DNA of 64,000 nt, taken from Limnospira platensis. GTDB taxonomy: Bacteria; Cyanobacteriota; Cyanobacteriia; Cyanobacteriales; Microcoleaceae. Location: assembly GCF_046480435.1 (NCBI RefSeq), contig NZ_PKGC01000018.1; one strand, given 5' to 3'. A model generated the notes under the pieces. It had not been told where the DNA came from, did no database searches, and was given only the letters and a program-made list of their open reading frames with translations. Made by a program: the position numbers and the translations under genes. The stretch's first letter is position 1. Each line of letters opens with the position of its first letter. Below are positions 62,564 through 64,000 of the stretch, one piece after another.

Positions 62564-62677
62564 ATGAAAACCTCTGTTCTGCATAAAGAATCAGTATCAA
62601 CCCTAATCCAAACATTTTTACTCCTGGTGCTGCTGTTGAGTTTTTTCCTGATGATTAGCATGGCGGGCACCGTTTGA
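62564..62677 (+). CDS. Small hydrophobic protein (37 aa)
   Basis: ATG 62564 to TGA 62677 encodes MKTSVLHKESVSTLIQTFLL, then LVLLLSFFLMISMAGTV. A short polar N-terminus is followed by one long hydrophobic helix reaching the C-terminus, as in small thylakoid subunits or tail-anchored proteins. I cannot name it. There is no clear Shine-Dalgarno sequence; the gene is weakly supported apart from its membrane-helix composition and position downstream of a response regulator gene. Confidence 0.4.
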   Translation: MKTSVLHKESVSTLIQTFLLLVLLLSFFLMISMAGTV

Positions 62678-62762
62678 GATTAGAGATGATCGAATTATCG
62701 CGATGCACTATGCTCAATGACCAAAAATATACCCCGTCTCTTGTGAGCGGGGAGTTGAAAAT

Positions 62763-63524
62763 TTAGAGTCGCACTAATAGATTAAGGCCGTGGGTATCGG
62801 TGCCGCAGGTGGGCAGTAAATTGTAATCCCAAGCCAGTTGTTGTATTTCTTCAGTAATTTTTGGGGTTGGATACCAGGGGTTAGTCCGGCGATAGCCATA
62901 GAAAACCTCAACGCCATCAATTCCCAGGCGACTGGCTTCGGGGATGAGTTCTGCTGCTGGGCGGCGATATCGTGCTGGGTGAGCTAAAACAGCTAAACCG
63001 CCGGCGTTTTGGATAGCGGCGATCACAGCCCGGGCTCCGGAATGTTGACGAGGGACTGAATGATGCTGTAAATAGGGATAGATACTAGGAGCATCTGGGT
63101 CAAAAGCATAGCCCAAAATATGTACGTCGGTTTCCAGGAGGTGGGCGTTAATTTCAACACCCGTCCACAGGGTCAGGGATGGGATGTTGTCTGGTTTGCA
63201 AGCATGACTTTTCCGGTGATTTAACCAATGCTGGGCGATTTGATAGCCCTCAGTGGTATGGTGGTCTGTGATGGCAAGTCCTTTGAGTCCAATAGCGATC
63301 GCCTGTTGAATGAGGGCGATAGGGTCAAGCTGTCCATCCGATTTCGTGGTATGAGCATGGAAATTGTAGGATGTGGGACAGCTATCCGCATCAATTCCCT
63401 GTAAGACTTGAATAAGTGCTGACCGACTCATAGCCGTAGACTCAACATATTGCTTCTGAGCATTTTCCCAAGTTTTCGATAAACTGGAGAAGGATGCAGA
63501 AGCCGGGACAAGATTGACTGACAT
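62763..63524 (-). CDS. PHP domain phosphoesterase
   Basis: The 253-residue protein has the PHP metal-binding motifs NFHAHTTKSDGQLDPIAL (HxH...D), LAITDHHTTEGYQIA (D-H), GVEINAHLLETDVHILGYAF, AVLAHPARYRR and CGTDTHGLN. Members hydrolyse phosphate esters such as histidinol phosphate, nucleotides or RNA ends; the substrate is not clear. Start ATG 63524. The stop is at 62763. Single gene with its own upstream region. Confidence 0.88.
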   Translation of the reverse strand: MSVNLVPASASFSSLSKTWENAQKQYVESTAMSRSALIQVLQGIDADSCPTSYNFHAHTTKSDGQLDPIALIQQAIAIGLKGLAITDHHTTEGYQIAQHWLNHRKSHACKPDNIPSLTLWTGVEINAHLLETDVHILGYAFDPDAPSIYPYLQHHSVPRQHSGARAVIAAIQNAGGLAVLAHPARYRRPAAELIPEASRLGIDGVEVFYGYRRTNPWYPTPKITEEIQQLAWDYNLLPTCGTDTHGLNLLVRL

Positions 63525-63626
63525 AGCCGTCGATTTCTTAATAAACCTTTACCTACATCTACTGTATCGAATTTATCAGGCCTGATGTGGGATTTCGGCT
63601 GATTTAAGGACGATTTTAGATTTAAA

Positions 63627-63666
63627 ATTCTTATATATACTTACTAATTCTTATATATACTTACTA
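63627..63666. repeat. Tandem 20-bp direct repeat
   Basis: ATTCTTATATATACTTACTA is present twice, end to end (63627-63646 and 63647-63666), in the region upstream of the PHP gene and downstream of the edge gene. Confidence 0.85.
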
Positions 63667-63729
63667 ACTGCCATTTTAGGGAAGGATGGGGCGATCGGGT
63701 GGAATTGCCGATGCCCATTTTTCCCCACC

Positions 63730-64000
63730 CTAAGCTGATGCTTCACTGTTGCGATAACTAGCAGCCTGATTAAGCAATTTAGACCAACGCTTCTGTACCT
63801 GTTTGGGAGTACATTTGAGAGCCACAGCGATCGCCTTATCAGGTTCTCCATCCCGTTTTAGTTGCAATAAAGTCCTTTCCGCCAGAGACAGATTATTCTG
63901 AAACGCCGCCCATTGCTCAGTAGTCATCCCCAGTTTTTGGTCTAAGTCCGCTCCCAACCACTCATGAACCAGTTTCCAGTTATTAGAGTGAGCAAACTTT
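63730..64000 (-). CDS. C-terminal part of a protein with helix-turn-helix-like end (runs off window)
   Basis: The last 89 residues are visible, from SNNWKLVHEWLGADLDQKLG to the stop at 63730, and the frame stays open to the right edge. Following GMTTEQWAAFQNNLSLAERT comes LLQLKRDGEPDKAIAVALKC and TPKQVQKRWSKLLNQAASYR, which looks like a sigma-70 region 4 or LuxR-type helix-turn-helix. The C-terminus resembles cyanobacterial HetZ-related proteins as I recall them, but that is not certain. The start is outside the window. Confidence 0.55.
   Translation of the reverse strand, partial: KFAHSNNWKLVHEWLGADLDQKLGMTTEQWAAFQNNLSLAERTLLQLKRDGEPDKAIAVALKCTPKQVQKRWSKLLNQAASYRNSEASA

Overview
The window looks like a chromosome segment of a filamentous, non-heterocystous cyanobacterium, most likely Arthrospira (Spirulina) or a close relative. 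The evidence is the many GCGATCGC (HIP1) octamers, psb30/ycf12, the dark-operative protochlorophyllide reductase genes chlL and chlN with a DUF5331 gene between them, DUF928, DUF4278 and DUF4346 genes, an HpsJ-like gene, large PAS/GAF hybrid histidine kinases, and heavy loading with group II introns and IS630 copies. Species assignment is inference. Seven runs of N (874-1061, 2403-2535, 3869-4065, 5535-5756, 8382-8617, 30061-30131, 60777-60841) are scaffold gaps. Where a second copy or protein homology allows a check, their stated lengths are about 47-65 nt too long.

Layout. 1-9.5 kb is a mobile-element graveyard. It holds two IS630 copies, at least six group II intron copies or fragments in both orientations (some nested, at least one without a reading frame), a tRNA-Val(GAC), a coiled-coil protein gene, and the 5' end of an iscB gene with its likely omega-RNA leader, cut off by the second IS630 copy. 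9.5-17.5 kb carries secreted and envelope genes (DUF4278, retropepsin-like protease, transglutaminase-like protein, DUF928, TpsB transporter) and ends in a nine-unit tandem array of about 79-bp hairpin repeats. 17.9-21.6 kb is chlL, a DUF5331 gene with an acidic repeat, and chlN. 21.7-34.6 kb has a broken polysaccharide pyruvyl transferase gene, ilvA, a hybrid kinase, trpS, a methylenetetrahydrofolate reductase gene with a gap, an MMADHC-like gene, an M23 peptidase, a secreted Cys-rich protein and an HpsJ-like protein. 34.6-47.9 kb has a second hybrid kinase, a monooxygenase/SDR/SDR/CSP41-like cluster, an adenylate cyclase, two tandem Uma2 genes and xth. 48.3-52.1 kb is a small accessory island: an AAA ATPase coupled to a PIN-like protein, plus two VapBC-like pairs, one broken. 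52.3-64 kb holds ileS, psb30, a DUF4346 gene, nrdA, nrdB, map, a response regulator, a PHP phosphoesterase and a gene running off the right edge.

Main observations. nrdB is a 344-codon gene interrupted by two short ORF-less group I introns; removing them restores the frame exactly. The ATPase/PIN pair has a TGATG overlap and an in-frame amber stop where a Trp codon is expected, so it is a candidate defence or toxin locus damaged in this strain. The iscB remnant with its leader is a relic of an RNA-guided nuclease locus.
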